Source: Icerya purchasi
Taxonomy: Eukaryota; Arthropoda; Insecta; Hemiptera; Monophlebidae
Direction: 5' to 3'
Length of the DNA: 64,000 bases
Assembly (NCBI GenBank): GCA_039619475.1
Contig: CM077116.1
Span: forward strand, 147,205,088-147,269,087
Below are positions 49,958 to 58,752 of this stretch, one piece after another. The position numbers and the translations under genes are program-made. The stretch's first letter is position 1. Every line of letters starts with the position of its first letter. The notes beneath the pieces were generated by a model. It had not been told where the DNA came from, searched no databases, and was given only the letters and a program-made list of their open reading frames with translations.

Positions 49958-51049
49958 TCTGGTGTAGGAGAAACACATGTCTTCGTCCGTCGGCCCTATG
50001 CGGCGGTGACATTTTTCCATTCGCGGGGGCCTGTACACTGCGTATTGATGTGCTCGAAGAACCGAAAAAGAAAAGAAAAAAATAAACTTACGAAAAAACG
50101 AAAAAAAACAACCAAAAACAAATGAAAAATGGTTACGTTCGCTACGGGTAAGGGATGAACAGACAATAGAGGATAGATGCGATATAAAAATTTGGCAATA
50201 ATGTTGGCGTAGATAGTTGGAAAGATGACAATGAAGCCAATTTCGTGAAGCAAATTTCTATTATTACTACCACAACGAACGAGGCTAGAGAGTCACGAGA
50301 GAAAGGAAGTAAAAAGAAAATTATTATATTGTTACAAAACGAAATGCAATAATAGAGCGACGATAATGATAAACGAGAGAATGCGAGATAAAAGATAAAT
50401 ATCTGCGTGATTATCTGCCTCTTTGCAGCAAAATTCAGTTTATTACGGTCCGTGCCTGGCGGAGCCGCTACCGTCCAAGTTTTTGTTTATTTACCTACCG
50501 GCGAAAATATTAAAAATGAGGCCCTTAAAAATTCTCCTAATCGACGTATTTCTTTTCTCTCTCTTTCTCTCTCTGTCGCAGTTTATTTCGCATGAACGGC
50601 TCCAGACGCTCCCCCAGCCCTATTACGTTCACTCGCTGCATCGATGTACGAAATTGAAGATATTCAGAGGAAAACAACGTTGAAATGTCGTCAAATTTTT
50701 TTGTAGGTTGTGTGGTGTCTACAATACTCGAGTAGTGGACGGTTCAACTACGTTTAATAGTTGTTTTCGTAAATTAAAAGAGGTTTTTCTACGTAAAAAT
50801 TTTTTTTTATTAATTTTTAACCTTTTTTTAGTTTTTTTTCCTTTGACATTTTCGGACCGGTGCACGGTGAATATGTAACAAGAAAGAACTGGGAATATCG
50901 AATGATCTGGATAAATTTACCCGCGCTATAAGTAGTATTAAATATCTACCGTTACGTTTTACTTTTTTATTTATTTTTCTATATACGTCTAAACAGTGGC
51001 ATTTGCGGAATCTTCTGAGTTTGTTTATGCGCTCTTTAGTATTTTATTT
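46983..51049. other. Gene-free stretch with several microsatellites
   Basis: It holds (TA)n at 47357-47393, (CA)n at about 48921-48949, and a 57-base (TA)n at 49896-49952. A possible exon near 47730-47860 (minus) is discussed in the findings. CpG is common at 49080-49330, which looks like older unique DNA, but no gene was identified. Confidence 0.45.
49896..49952. repeat. (TA)n microsatellite
   Basis: About 28 uninterrupted TA units; both strands give meaningless Tyr-Ile open frames. Confidence 0.95.
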
Positions 51050-51300
51050 TTTTAGTTTTTCTTAGGTTCGTCAACCAGGGTGACCTTTACCCAGAAACAA
51101 TTAGAAAAGGAAGGAGTCAACTACATTTTCATACAATATCAAACGTTGTTAGATGGAAGAAAGAAATAGTAGGAACGATGTGTGCAGAAGGAAAAGACAG
51201 GATGTCACAGGCGCAATACGGAGTAGGAAGAGAAAGTGGTAGGAAACTGGAGTAGAAAGCAGAACGCTTAGAAAAAAGAGATGATTTTACTATGTAGTCT
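51050..51300 (-). mobile_element. Short 3' fragment related to the three-ORF element family
   Basis: The plus strand parallels 52240-52440: GGTTCGTCAACCAGGG against GGTTCGTCAGCGAGG, then AATACGGAGTAGGAA against AATAGGGAGTAGGAA, and GAGTAGAAAGCAGAA against GAGTAAAAGGAAGA. On the minus strand it carries the terminal GGGTAAAGGTCACC...GACGAACC motif and an A-rich end. Only the last 250 bases survive. Confidence 0.65.
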
Positions 51301-51325
51301 TATAAGAAACTCCTGCTTTTCCGAA

Positions 51326-51329
<4 letters not shown>

Positions 51330-51367
<38 letters not shown>
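51330..51367. repeat. (TTA)n microsatellite
   Basis: About 12 TTA units lie to the right of the 51050-51300 fragment. Confidence 0.85.
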
Positions 51368-51474
51368 TCGCTTTACCTGTTCCAGACTTAACGATAGAGA
51401 ATTTCTGAAATTAATCTAAATGTATAATGTCGGTGTGCGCTGTTACTAATGTTTTTCTTAGCTAGGATAATTTA

Positions 51475-51690
51475 GCATATTACAAAACATCCCGGTGTTG
51501 TTTGCGGATGATTGTGTTTTGATGATACATCAGAGGGGCAATTTGCTGGTTGGATTTGACGTAGTTATTAAACTACGCGCTCCATAGTTGCGAATCGGTC
51601 GATCGCATATTTCAGCAGAAATAAATCACTGTTAAGTAAAATTTCAACATACTATTACATTTCGGAGATGGAAGTTGTTGAAAAATCGAA
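51475..51690 (+). pseudogene. Reverse transcriptase palm remnant
   Basis: Plus-strand translation gives PVLFADDCVLMIHQRGNLLV (about 51492-51552), the YADD-type active site followed by the expected spacing. Stops then interrupt, and SAEINHC/LLSK-like debris suggests the Leu-Lys-x-x-K-T region. It is too short and broken to classify. Its orientation is opposite to the neighbouring elements. Confidence 0.55.
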
Positions 51691-51889
51691 ATAAATGTCT
51701 CTCTATATGTCATACTAAAAAAGTTTCCAGTGTTTGATAGCATTTTTATTCGCGTTGAGATTGGTTTAAAAATTTATTGATAATGATCCTTTTAATTAGG
51801 AATTTATGAATATTTTATTTTTAAAGAAAGATAAGCATCACCAGTGATGGTAATGAGCGGTGAGCGGGGTTAGCATTAGCAAGCAGTGG

Positions 51890-52200
51890 CTTCTTTTTTT
51901 TTCTTTTTTTTTTTTATTTTGACCCAGACCAAATTACAACGTCCTTCTGGCCAATAATTCCCCACAATCAACAACACCCGAATAACATATAATGAAAACT
52001 TGAAAAAATTATATAATAACCAGTAAATGGATAAAAAATAGAATAAAATGAAACTAGCTCCTTACATAAAAAAAAAAAAAAAAATAAACAAACTAATGAA
52101 TAAGGAGGGGAAAAAATAAACAAATAGTACAAAAATTAAATAACAATCCTGTTTCCTTCAATAAACCCAAAAAGAAAAAAAAAATCTTATCACTAGAACA
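51890..52200 (-). mobile_element. 3' end of an older retrotransposon interrupted by the 52210-58752 element
   Basis: On the minus strand, after the poly(A) of the large element, come AAGGAAACAGGATTG, a T-rich UTR, and then GGCCAGAAGGACGTTGTAAT TTGGTCTGGG before an A-rich tail (plus-strand T runs at about 51894-51918). That reads like a retrotransposon 3' terminus. The matching C-terminal coding part lies on the other side of the insertion at 58753-58885. Confidence 0.5.
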
Positions 52201-52208
52201 AAGAAGAT

Positions 52209-52233
52209 TTTTTTTTTTTTTTTTTTTTTTTTT
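52209..52233 (-). other. Poly(A) tail of the three-ORF element (25 T on the plus strand)
   Basis: An uninterrupted T run follows the AAAGAAGAT flank and precedes CTATGGGTTCGTCAGCGAGG on the plus strand. Its length and purity suggest a fairly recent insertion. Confidence 0.9.
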
Positions 52234-52286
52234 CTATGGGTTCGTCAGCGAGGACATTAGCCCAAGAAATGGGAATAGAGAAAAAA

Positions 52287-55200
52287 TCAGATTTTTATGA
52301 GGCGTGAAACATTCAACAAGAATGTATCAAGCGCCTGGATGACAGAAGGAGAAGGAAGGGAAAGAATAAATGCAGCACAATAGGGAGTAGGAACATTGTT
52401 TGATAAGAGAGAGGAGTAAAAGGAAGATTGTTCAGATGAAAGTGATGAACATTCGAACATTATGTGATCAGGATCACATACATGTTGACTGTTAAGAGGA
52501 TGTAATGGACAATACGGAGATGCCGCGAGAGAGAATCGGAAAAGCGACGAGGGAAGCCAGCTGTGCCCAAAGCGGAGGCGGCATATTGCCGAGATGCTGG
52601 AGCGACGCATAAAAGGGAAGTCAAGAAACCAGGAACAGAAAGGAAGAGAAGGCTGGATGGACAAGTAAAAGGAATCCGGGTTTGAGAATGAGGAGTAGTA
52701 GGAGTTAAACCATAATTGGTTGTGCGCTGCAGAGGACAGAAGATTAATATTGACGGATGGAAAAGTAGTAAGGAACCTGCCGGAAGAAGAAGCTCGCCGA
52801 GCTAATAAGTCAACTGACTCATTTCCTTCTATTCCAGAATGGCTAGGGATCCAAAGGAAATTAACCTCGATTGCACAAAAAAGAAAGAGGTCATGGATCA
52901 AGGAACGTATAAAAAGGATTACATAATCAGTAGAGTGGGGAGGCAGAGGAGATGCAACAGCCTGTAGCACGCTTTGAGAGTCTGATAGAATAAGGAAATT
53001 ACGAGAGACCTTCGAAGATCTGATGAAGAAAAGTGCATGGAGGATAGCAATAGACTCGGCACAGAAAGTCGAACAGAAGGAAGGAAGTTTAAAGGACTCA
53101 GAGTGATTTAATGAAGGACAAAGAAAGGCTGCACCAACTCCACTTGGGCTCTTGGAACCGTCCGTGTAGATTGTAACGTGGTTAGAATAGTGGGAGTTTA
53201 AGGTATGTAAAAATTCCGATCTAACGGCGTGATGCAGAACGGTTGTAGGGGGAGCAGAAGAGTAAAAGCAATTAATTGGATGAAGAAAGGAGGAAAAGTT
53301 AAAAGAAAAATATGGGAGCTTATCGCAAGTGTGAATGTATGGTAAAAATTGAAGGAGTCGAGTAGAAATAAGAGACAGAATTGGTGTTTTATTGGCACTA
53401 AATCGCCAATCCTGTAGAATGAGGGAATAAGAAGGAATAAGTGAGGAAGAGGAGATAGGAAGACGTTTAATAAGGAAGCGGTAGCCCAAATAGGAACGCC
53501 GAATAAAGAGTGGAGGAATGTGGGTCTCCGCTTGAATAGCAGGGATAGGAGAAGATTTCTGAGCTCCAAGACAGAGGCGGAGGCAAGTATTTTGGACGCG
53601 ATCGAGCTTGGAGAGCAAAGACCTGGAAGAGTTACCATAAATAAAACAGCAATAATCTAGAATAGAACGGATACAGGATTTGTAGAACATGAGCAAAATG
53701 CACGGATCACCTCCCCAGTTCGTATGTGAAAGGGACTTAATAAGGTTGAGCCTTTTTAGTGATGACACGTATATATAGTTAATATGCTTGTGGAACGAAA
53801 GACGGCTATCCAAAAATACTCCTAAGTAACGGAAATGGTTAGCCAGGGGGATCGGATTACTATTTAAGGAAAGACTAACTAAGTAGGGGTCAAAAGGACG
53901 AAGAGTAAAGACAACAGCAGAGGATTTCGTTGGAGAGATAGACAGATGAATATTAGATAAAGCGCTTTCCAAAATCGTTAAGTAATGTTGCAGCTGGGAA
54001 TTAGCGGTGGAGATACTACGATGGGTGGAGTAAATGAGGATGTCGTCAGCAAAAAAAAGGGAAGAGGAGATTGTTGACAGAGAAGCAGTTTTTATAAGGT
54101 AAATGTTAAAAAGGGTTGGACTTAGACAAGAGCCCTGCGGTAGTCCACGAAAGACCAGTCTAGAAATAGGTTCGAGCGGAGAAGAGAGAAAGATAGTCCT
54201 AGATTGGAAAAGGCTAATGACAAGAGCAGAGAAGAAGGGTGGAATATTCAAGGAGAGCATGGAATCGAATAGGGTGGGAAGGTGGACATTATCGAAGGCA
54301 GCAGAGACATCGACGAAGGAAGCAATGAGGAATTTTTTGTTGATAAAAGATAAATACACATCTGACAAGAAAGTACTGATACAATCGGGAGGGCCGCGTC
54401 CAGGGCGAAATCCAAACATATTATTTGGCAATACTTTATTGTGCTCAAGCCACCAAATTAGCCGTCTATTAATTATACTTTCAAACAGCTTTCTGGCACA
54501 GGGAGCAAGTGAGATTGGTCGAAGAGAGGAGGAGTTAGGTTTTGGGATCGGGACAACAATGAAAATATTCCAAACAGATGGAGTAGAACCAGACGAGAGA
54601 AATGAATTGAATAAATTTAAGAGGAAACGAAGAGCGGAATCAGAGAGACTTTTTAGTACGAGAAAGGGAATTCCGTCTTTACCAGGAGAAGAATTAGAAG
54701 AATTACGTAAGGCAGCTTCCAATTCAGTGTAGGTAAAAGGAGTGAGTAGGAAATGAGAGGAGGTGAGGGGAACCGGGATGCGACAGGATTCTTGGAAGCT
54801 AGGAACGTAACAAGGAGCTAAGGAATTCATAAATGGAATTAATTTGTCCGGAGACAGGATATGATTTGAAAGATGTTGAGCTGAAGAAGATTTGAAAGTC
54901 TTCGCCATTTTCCAAATGTGAGTGAGAGGAGTGGAACGGGAGAAAGCGGAGCAGAAATTTCTCCACGAGTTCTTTTTTGCCGTTTTAAGAGTATACCTAG
55001 CTTTGGCATTGGCACTTTTGTGAGCGAGAAAATTGGAGAGATTAGGACAGGAACGGAATGTTCTAAAGGTGGATAAACTTCGATCAAAGGCAACTTTGCA
55101 CTCTTGGTTCCACCACACAGAGGAAACAAATTTGGACCTTTTATGTGTAGGAAGCTGAGCAGGAGGAGAAGAAAGAGTTAAGGCGTTGGAAATAGATTCC

Positions 55201-56027
55201 ATAAAAAGGTCGTATTGAGAAGATGGATTTAAATGCGAAGGAATTAGAGACAGTGAAGAGTCAACGTAGGAACGAAAGATGGGCCAGTCTATCTTAGAGA
55301 GAACCCATCTATGAGATTGAGTAGGATTATTCAGAGTAGAATGAGAAAACTGATTTAAGGAAATGATGATGGGAACATGGTCGCTTCCAAAAGTTCCATC
55401 CAGAGTGTTCCATGAGCAGCTAAAACCAAGATTGGGAGATGTAAAAGATAGATCAATGGAACTAGGAGCTAGAGGGTTGCTGACACAGGTGGATGTACCG
55501 TCATTAAGGAGAAATAGATCATTTTGAAGAATGACATTTTCTAGGATTGCACCATTATTATTATAGTTAGTGCAACCCCAGAAAGGTGAGTGAGCATTCC
55601 AGTCTCCGCCTATAATAAAGGGAGTCGAAAGAGAGTTAATGAAAGTAGGAAACGGAAAATCGCGTAAATCAAAATTAGGAGGGAAATAAGCGGAGATGAT
55701 GTTAAGTGGGTTACCAGAATCATTAGGAATTGAAACGTGAACCAGATTGGGGAAAGGAGGGTTGGGAGGAAAGGACGGTTGGAAGTTGTTATAAGTAAGA
55801 AATACGATGTCATTTCTAATTAGGATAGCTGCGCCTTCATAACCGTCCACGCGGTTAGAACTAATAAGGGAGAATCCCTTGAAATGAAGGTCAGATGAGC
55901 TTTTTAGCCATGTTTCAGAAAGCAAAGCAATATTAATATTATGTTGATCTAACAGCCTCTCAAGAGAGGGTTTGTTAGCCCTAAGGCTTCGGCAGTTCCA
56001 CTGAAGGATTTTAAGTTTCGGAAACAT
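52287..56027 (-). CDS. ORF2: endonuclease, reverse transcriptase and RNase H polyprotein (1246 aa)
   Basis: This multidomain enzyme nicks target DNA and copies the element RNA at the nick. The ATG at 56027 overlaps the middle ORF. The APE-type endonuclease is at about 5-225: N11 (QWNCRS), E38 (SETW), GGDWNAHSPFW at 140-150, and SDHVPI at 215-220. The RT spans about 440-760: PGKDGIP (448-454), FVDVSAAFD with D573, LPQGSCLSPTLFN (629-641), FADD (659-662) and FRYLGVFLD (732-740). RNase H spans about 950-1080 with all four catalytic acids, D956 (YTDGSKS), E991, D1016 (LSDSQSV) and D1073, plus H1063 (PSHSG). RLRFGHSWLPS (1150-1160) and a Cys/His cluster (C1173, H1176, C1184, H1188, C1193) follow. 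Length and order are normal for the I group, with no stop or frameshift. It is rich in Ser, Leu, Phe and Pro. Confidence 0.95.
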   Translation of the reverse strand: MFPKLKILQWNCRSLRANKPSLERLLDQHNINIALLSETWLKSSSDLHFKGFSLISSNRVDGYEGAAILIRNDIVFLTYNNFQPSFPPNPPFPNLVHVSIPNDSGNPLNIISAYFPPNFDLRDFPFPTFINSLSTPFIIGGDWNAHSPFWGCTNYNNNGAILENVILQNDLFLLNDGTSTCVSNPLAPSSIDLSFTSPNLGFSCSWNTLDGTFGSDHVPIIISLNQFSHSTLNNPTQSHRWVLSKIDWPIFRSYVDSSLSLIPSHLNPSSQYDLFMESISNALTLSSPPAQLPTHKRSKFVSSVWWNQECKVAFDRSLSTFRTFRSCPNLSNFLAHKSANAKARYTLKTAKKNSWRNFCSAFSRSTPLTHIWKMAKTFKSSSAQHLSNHILSPDKLIPFMNSLAPCYVPSFQESCRIPVPLTSSHFLLTPFTYTELEAALRNSSNSSPGKDGIPFLVLKSLSDSALRFLLNLFNSFLSSGSTPSVWNIFIVVPIPKPNSSSLRPISLAPCARKLFESIINRRLIWWLEHNKVLPNNMFGFRPGRGPPDCISTFLSDVYLSFINKKFLIASFVDVSAAFDNVHLPTLFDSMLSLNIPPFFSALVISLFQSRTIFLSSPLEPISRLVFRGLPQGSCLSPTLFNIYLIKTASLSTISSSLFFADDILIYSTHRSISTANSQLQHYLTILESALSNIHLSISPTKSSAVVFTLRPFDPYLVSLSLNSNPIPLANHFRYLGVFLDSRLSFHKHINYIYVSSLKRLNLIKSLSHTNWGGDPCILLMFYKSCIRSILDYCCFIYGNSSRSLLSKLDRVQNTCLRLCLGAQKSSPIPAIQAETHIPPLFIRRSYLGYRFLIKRLPISSSSLIPSYSLILQDWRFSANKTPILSLISTRLLQFLPYIHTCDKLPYFSFNFSSFLHPINCFYSSAPPTTVLHHAVRSEFLHTLNSHYSNHVTIYTDGSKSPSGVGAAFLCPSLNHSESFKLPSFCSTFCAESIAILHALFFIRSSKVSRNFLILSDSQSVLQAVASPLPPHSTDYVILFIRSLIHDLFLFCAIEVNFLWIPSHSGIEGNESVDLLARRASSSGRFLTTFPSVNINLLSSAAHNQLWFNSYYSSFSNPDSFYLSIQPSLPFCSWFLDFPFMRRSSISAICRLRFGHSWLPSSLFRFSLAASPYCPLHPLNSQHVCDPDHIMFECSSLSSEQSSFYSSLLSNNVPTPYCAAFILSLPSPSVIQALDTFLLNVSRLIKI

Positions 56028-57033
56028 TGTAGGGAACCAAGTTATTGGCCATCAACTTAGGGAATAAAATGGAAGATTGAAGAGAGGAGAGTAAGAAGAG
56101 AAGAAAAAACTTAGAAGGCTGAAGCAGTAGTAGAGGAAGATTGGGACAATAGGAAATGAGAAAAGGGAGAAGGTGTTCGCCACAGAATAACGCAACTGGG
56201 GAAAGATTTATGGGAAGTGTAGGCAAAGGTGAAAAGATCCACCGCTCGAGTAAATTATAATGAGGCCGGTGTCGCAGAAGAATATTACAATAGACATGCC
56301 AGTAGGCATAATATAACAGCACCCATCGCTCAAAGCAATCATTGCATCTGGGACCTTGTATGCTATCAACCAACTTAATTAAAAGAGGCAAGCAACACCA
56401 AAGGAACGCTGTGTAAAATTTTAGAAAAGGAACAAGAAGCTTCCATCGCTCAAATAAATCCTTGCGAATGGGTCCTGGTATGCTATCAACCAACCTAGTT
56501 AAAGGAGGCAAGCAACACCCAAGGAACGCTAAAAGAAAATTATAAAAGGAAATAAAAATAGAAAGCTCCCATCGCTCAAATAAATCCTTGCAAATGGGTC
56601 CTGGTATGCTATCAACCAACCTAGTTAAAGGAGGCAAGCAACACCCAAGGAACGCTAAGAGAAAATTACAAAAGGAAATAAAAATAGAAAGCTCCCATCG
56701 CTCAAATAAATCCTTGCAAATGGGTCCTGGTATGCTATCAACCAACCTAGTTAAAGGAGGCAAGCAACACCGAAGGAACGCTAGAAAAAAGTTGACAAGA
56801 AAGACGTAGGGTAAAAAATATAACTTATTATGTGTGAACAGCCGAGAAAGCGGCAAGCGATGAGGCGCACTATGAAAAATTGCGTTGAGACTGAGGTGAA
56901 TGAAGAAATCAATAGCATTATTTAAGAGGATAAAAATAGAAACAGAAAGACAAAAGGAGGAGCAAACCGTATAATGGACTGGAAGAAGTGGAAGTACTTC
57001 TGCTTCAATATCTATGATTGTAAAATCTGACAT
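56011..57033 (-). CDS. Middle ORF: 340-residue hydrophobic protein with 42-residue repeats
   Basis: This is not recognised as any known family. The ATG at 57031-57033 lies inside the last codons of ORF1, and the stop lies inside the first codons of ORF2. The frame thus fills the whole gap between them and is open for 340 codons. Residues 1-81 are hydrophobic with a possible membrane segment. About 82-248 holds four repeats with core CCLPPLTRLVDSIPGP followed by KDLFERWEL; the middle two are nearly identical. A fifth partial unit (NLLERWIF, about 260) follows. Each repeat pairs a stretch of about 20 hydrophobic residues with a short charged turn, so a multi-pass membrane protein is possible. 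The coding strand is pyrimidine-rich, which lowers stop frequency, so an untranslated structural spacer remains possible. I favour a real but unexplained ORF. Confidence 0.6.
   Translation of the reverse strand: MSDFTIIDIEAEVLPLLPVHYTVCSSFCLSVSIFILLNNAIDFFIHLSLNAIFHSAPHRLPLSRLFTHNKLYFLPYVFLVNFFLAFLRCCLPPLTRLVDSIPGPICKDLFERWELSIFISFCNFLLAFLGCCLPPLTRLVDSIPGPICKDLFERWELSIFISFYNFLLAFLGCCLPPLTRLVDSIPGPIRKDLFERWKLLVPFLKFYTAFLWCCLPLLIKLVDSIQGPRCNDCFERWVLLYYAYWHVYCNILLRHRPHYNLLERWIFSPLPTLPINLSPVALFCGEHLLPFLISYCPNLPLLLLQPSKFFLLFLLSSLQSSILFPKLMANNLVPYNVSET
56331..56810 (-). repeat. Tandem array of about four 126-bp units inside the middle ORF
   Basis: The block 'aaatccttgc[ag]aatgggtcc' recurs at 56456, 56582 and 56708, exactly 126 bases apart, and a diverged 120-base unit lies to the left (near 56331-56450). 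Every spacing is a multiple of three, so the frame survives. The 56582 and 56708 units are almost identical; the leftmost is the most changed. This looks like unequal crossing-over or slippage within an element lineage. Confidence 0.92.
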
Positions 57034-58523
57034 AAAGCCTCTAATTTATCTTCTAAATTGGGAATGTCCAGTCTGCCAAGGGCGGTTCGTAGTGTAGCAG
57101 CTATAGGGTTGAAAGGAGGAGGAGGGGCGGAGTCACTGAAGGAAACATTATTGGCTGCTGGAGCCTTTACATTGTTGACGAGAACAGAGGGAGATACTGT
57201 AGGGGGATTGGAGACCTTCGGAGCACTATAACGATAACCTTTAGTGCCAGCATTGAGCGTTAAACTTGAATAATATTTGTTCAAGGGATTAGGAGACGCA
57301 GAGTTGGAAAAGTGCCTTTGCGTAGGAAGCCTGATATAGGAGGAAGACGAACTGCTGGAGCCTTTCTGACGTTTCCTCTTAGGGATGGCAGGAGAGGAAT
57401 TCGCCAAAGCGGGGAAGTTTGAAGAATTTGAAATTTCGGCAAAAGAAAAGGCTGGAGACACTAACTTGGCTTGGCAGATATTTTTTGCCTCGGAATATGA
57501 GACATTTTGCAAGCTAATTATTTTTTGAATTTTGACTTGTTCTTTAAAGACTTGACAGTTGGGGTCCAAAGCGGAATGATTCTCTCCACAGTGGACGCAA
57601 AGATAGGAAGAAGGCCCACTTTGTTGCGTAACGGTGCATTCCGAAGATGAATGACCACCCGCACACAAAGAACAAATGGTTTTGCTACGACAAGAAGCGC
57701 TGAAGTGCCCAAAGCGAAGGCAATTGCGGCACAATTTGGGTCTACGGATCAAAGGCTCAACCTTAACACGATAAGAATCATAGAAGCAGATGTGGGAAGG
57801 AAGGAAGGAGCCCTGAAACTTAACTTCTATTACGGGAATAGGAGTAAAGGAATTATCTTTATCGAGGGACCTTTTCTGCAACCTACGAATACTAGAGATG
57901 GGTACCTCCGATGAACAATTGGACAATAGTTCGTCAACAGAAATATTGGACGGAACGTCACGGACTACACCAAGTCGAAATAGCAGAGATTGCGGGATGA
58001 ATGATCGAATTTTTAATTCTTTGTGTAATTCTTCCGAAAGGATGAAATTGTTGGCTTCGATAACAGACGTGAAAATTAATTTTACCAAGTTTTTTCCTGA
58101 CCTAGAAATGGAGGAGAGACCATTAATTTTTCTACAAAACATTCTGGCCAAAGACATGGGGTGGAGATAGGCAATATTCTTGTCTTCCAGGCTCTCAACA
58201 AGAACAACGATCTGGCCTTCGTAGTTGTTTGGAAATACGTTTAAAGAGGAGGTAGCCTTCATTTGATTATCGGTATTAGTAGGGTTAGACGGAATGTTAT
58301 GTACAGATGAAGTGTCCATGACTGTTTGTTCAACAGTCGGGGACACTGTCTGCGAGTTATTATTAAGAGAAGCAGTGGAAACAGATTTAGAAGAAGACGG
58401 TGAAGAATGATTAACAGATGATTTAATTTTATTCGATGATTTTGTTACATCGGAAGCAGTTTTGGTAGTAGAGCGGGAATTAGTCGGGGGAGGCTTACCT
58501 CCCCCGTCGGACGCGTCTGGCAT
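57012..58523 (-). CDS. ORF1: Gag-like nucleic-acid-binding protein with three zinc knuckles
   Basis: This is predicted to bind the element's RNA and form the ribonucleoprotein needed for retrotransposition. The frame runs upstream to a TTG at 58535, but the first ATG is at 58523, giving 503 residues, normal for I-group ORF1. The N-terminal 90 residues are Ser/Thr/Asn-rich and probably disordered. About 95-250 is a folded region in the place of the usual RNA-recognition domain. Then come three knuckles: C-x2-C-x4-H-x4-C at about 265-278 (CRNCLRFGHFSASC), C-x2-C-x3-H-x4-C at about 284-296 (CSLCAGGHSSSEC) and C-x2-C-x3-H-x6-C at about 309-323 (CVHCGENHSALDPNC). A basic KRKRQK (about 382-387) could be a nuclear signal. 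The last codons overlap the start of the middle ORF by 22 bases. Confidence 0.9.
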   Translation of the reverse strand: MPDASDGGGKPPPTNSRSTTKTASDVTKSSNKIKSSVNHSSPSSSKSVSTASLNNNSQTVSPTVEQTVMDTSSVHNIPSNPTNTDNQMKATSSLNVFPNNYEGQIVVLVESLEDKNIAYLHPMSLARMFCRKINGLSSISRSGKNLVKLIFTSVIEANNFILSEELHKELKIRSFIPQSLLFRLGVVRDVPSNISVDELLSNCSSEVPISSIRRLQKRSLDKDNSFTPIPVIEVKFQGSFLPSHICFYDSYRVKVEPLIRRPKLCRNCLRFGHFSASCRSKTICSLCAGGHSSSECTVTQQSGPSSYLCVHCGENHSALDPNCQVFKEQVKIQKIISLQNVSYSEAKNICQAKLVSPAFSFAEISNSSNFPALANSSPAIPKRKRQKGSSSSSSSYIRLPTQRHFSNSASPNPLNKYYSSLTLNAGTKGYRYSAPKVSNPPTVSPSVLVNNVKAPAANNVSFSDSAPPPPFNPIAATLRTALGRLDIPNLEDKLEALCQILQS

Positions 58524-58752
58524 TGAATTCAACAACTGAGAGGAAAGTTAACGATTAGCGATATCAGCGATGAAGCTAATACTACTAATAATAATAAAAG
58601 TAAAAACTGATAAGAATAATAATACGAATCCGCTTTATCGATAAAATAAAATAGACGAAATTATATACAATAGAGGTAAAATGAACGATCTCACCGATAA
58701 AATCAGCAAATATACGAACGCAGCACAGATAAACCACTTTCAATAAAATAAC
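58524..58752 (-). promoter_or_regulatory. Inferred 5' leader and internal promoter region of the three-ORF element
   Basis: If the AAAGAAGAT flank marks the insertion site, this segment is the element's 5' UTR. Elements of this group usually carry an internal RNA polymerase II promoter here. I saw no convincing initiator or downstream promoter motif, so the function is inferred from position alone. Confidence 0.35.

Larger units (their letters stand above)
52210..58752 (-). mobile_element. Near-complete three-ORF I-group non-LTR retrotransposon, 6.5 kb
   Basis: From 5' to 3' on the minus strand it has a leader of about 229 bases, ORF1 (58523-57012), a middle ORF (57033-56011), ORF2 (56027-52287), a 3' UTR of about 50 bases with the motif GGGCTAATGTCCTCGCTGAC, and a poly(A) tail (plus-strand T run 52209-52233). 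AAAGAAGAT flanks both ends (52201-52209 and 58753-58761), a plausible 9-bp target-site duplication that sets the 5' end at 58752. All three frames are open and the catalytic residues are present. The coding strand is pyrimidine-rich. RNase H after the RT and three zinc knuckles in ORF1 place it in the I group. A 1-kb middle ORF is not usual for that group. Confidence 0.88.

Noticed and set aside
49830..50125. Tyr-Ile repeat proteins
   Set aside because: Translation of a (TA)n microsatellite.
54103..54732. 209-codon plus-strand frame
   Set aside because: It lies antisense to the reverse transcriptase part of ORF2 and has no motif of its own; a shadow of the real gene.
58524..58535. ORF1 start at 58535
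   Set aside because: The codon there is TTG; the first ATG in frame is at 58523.
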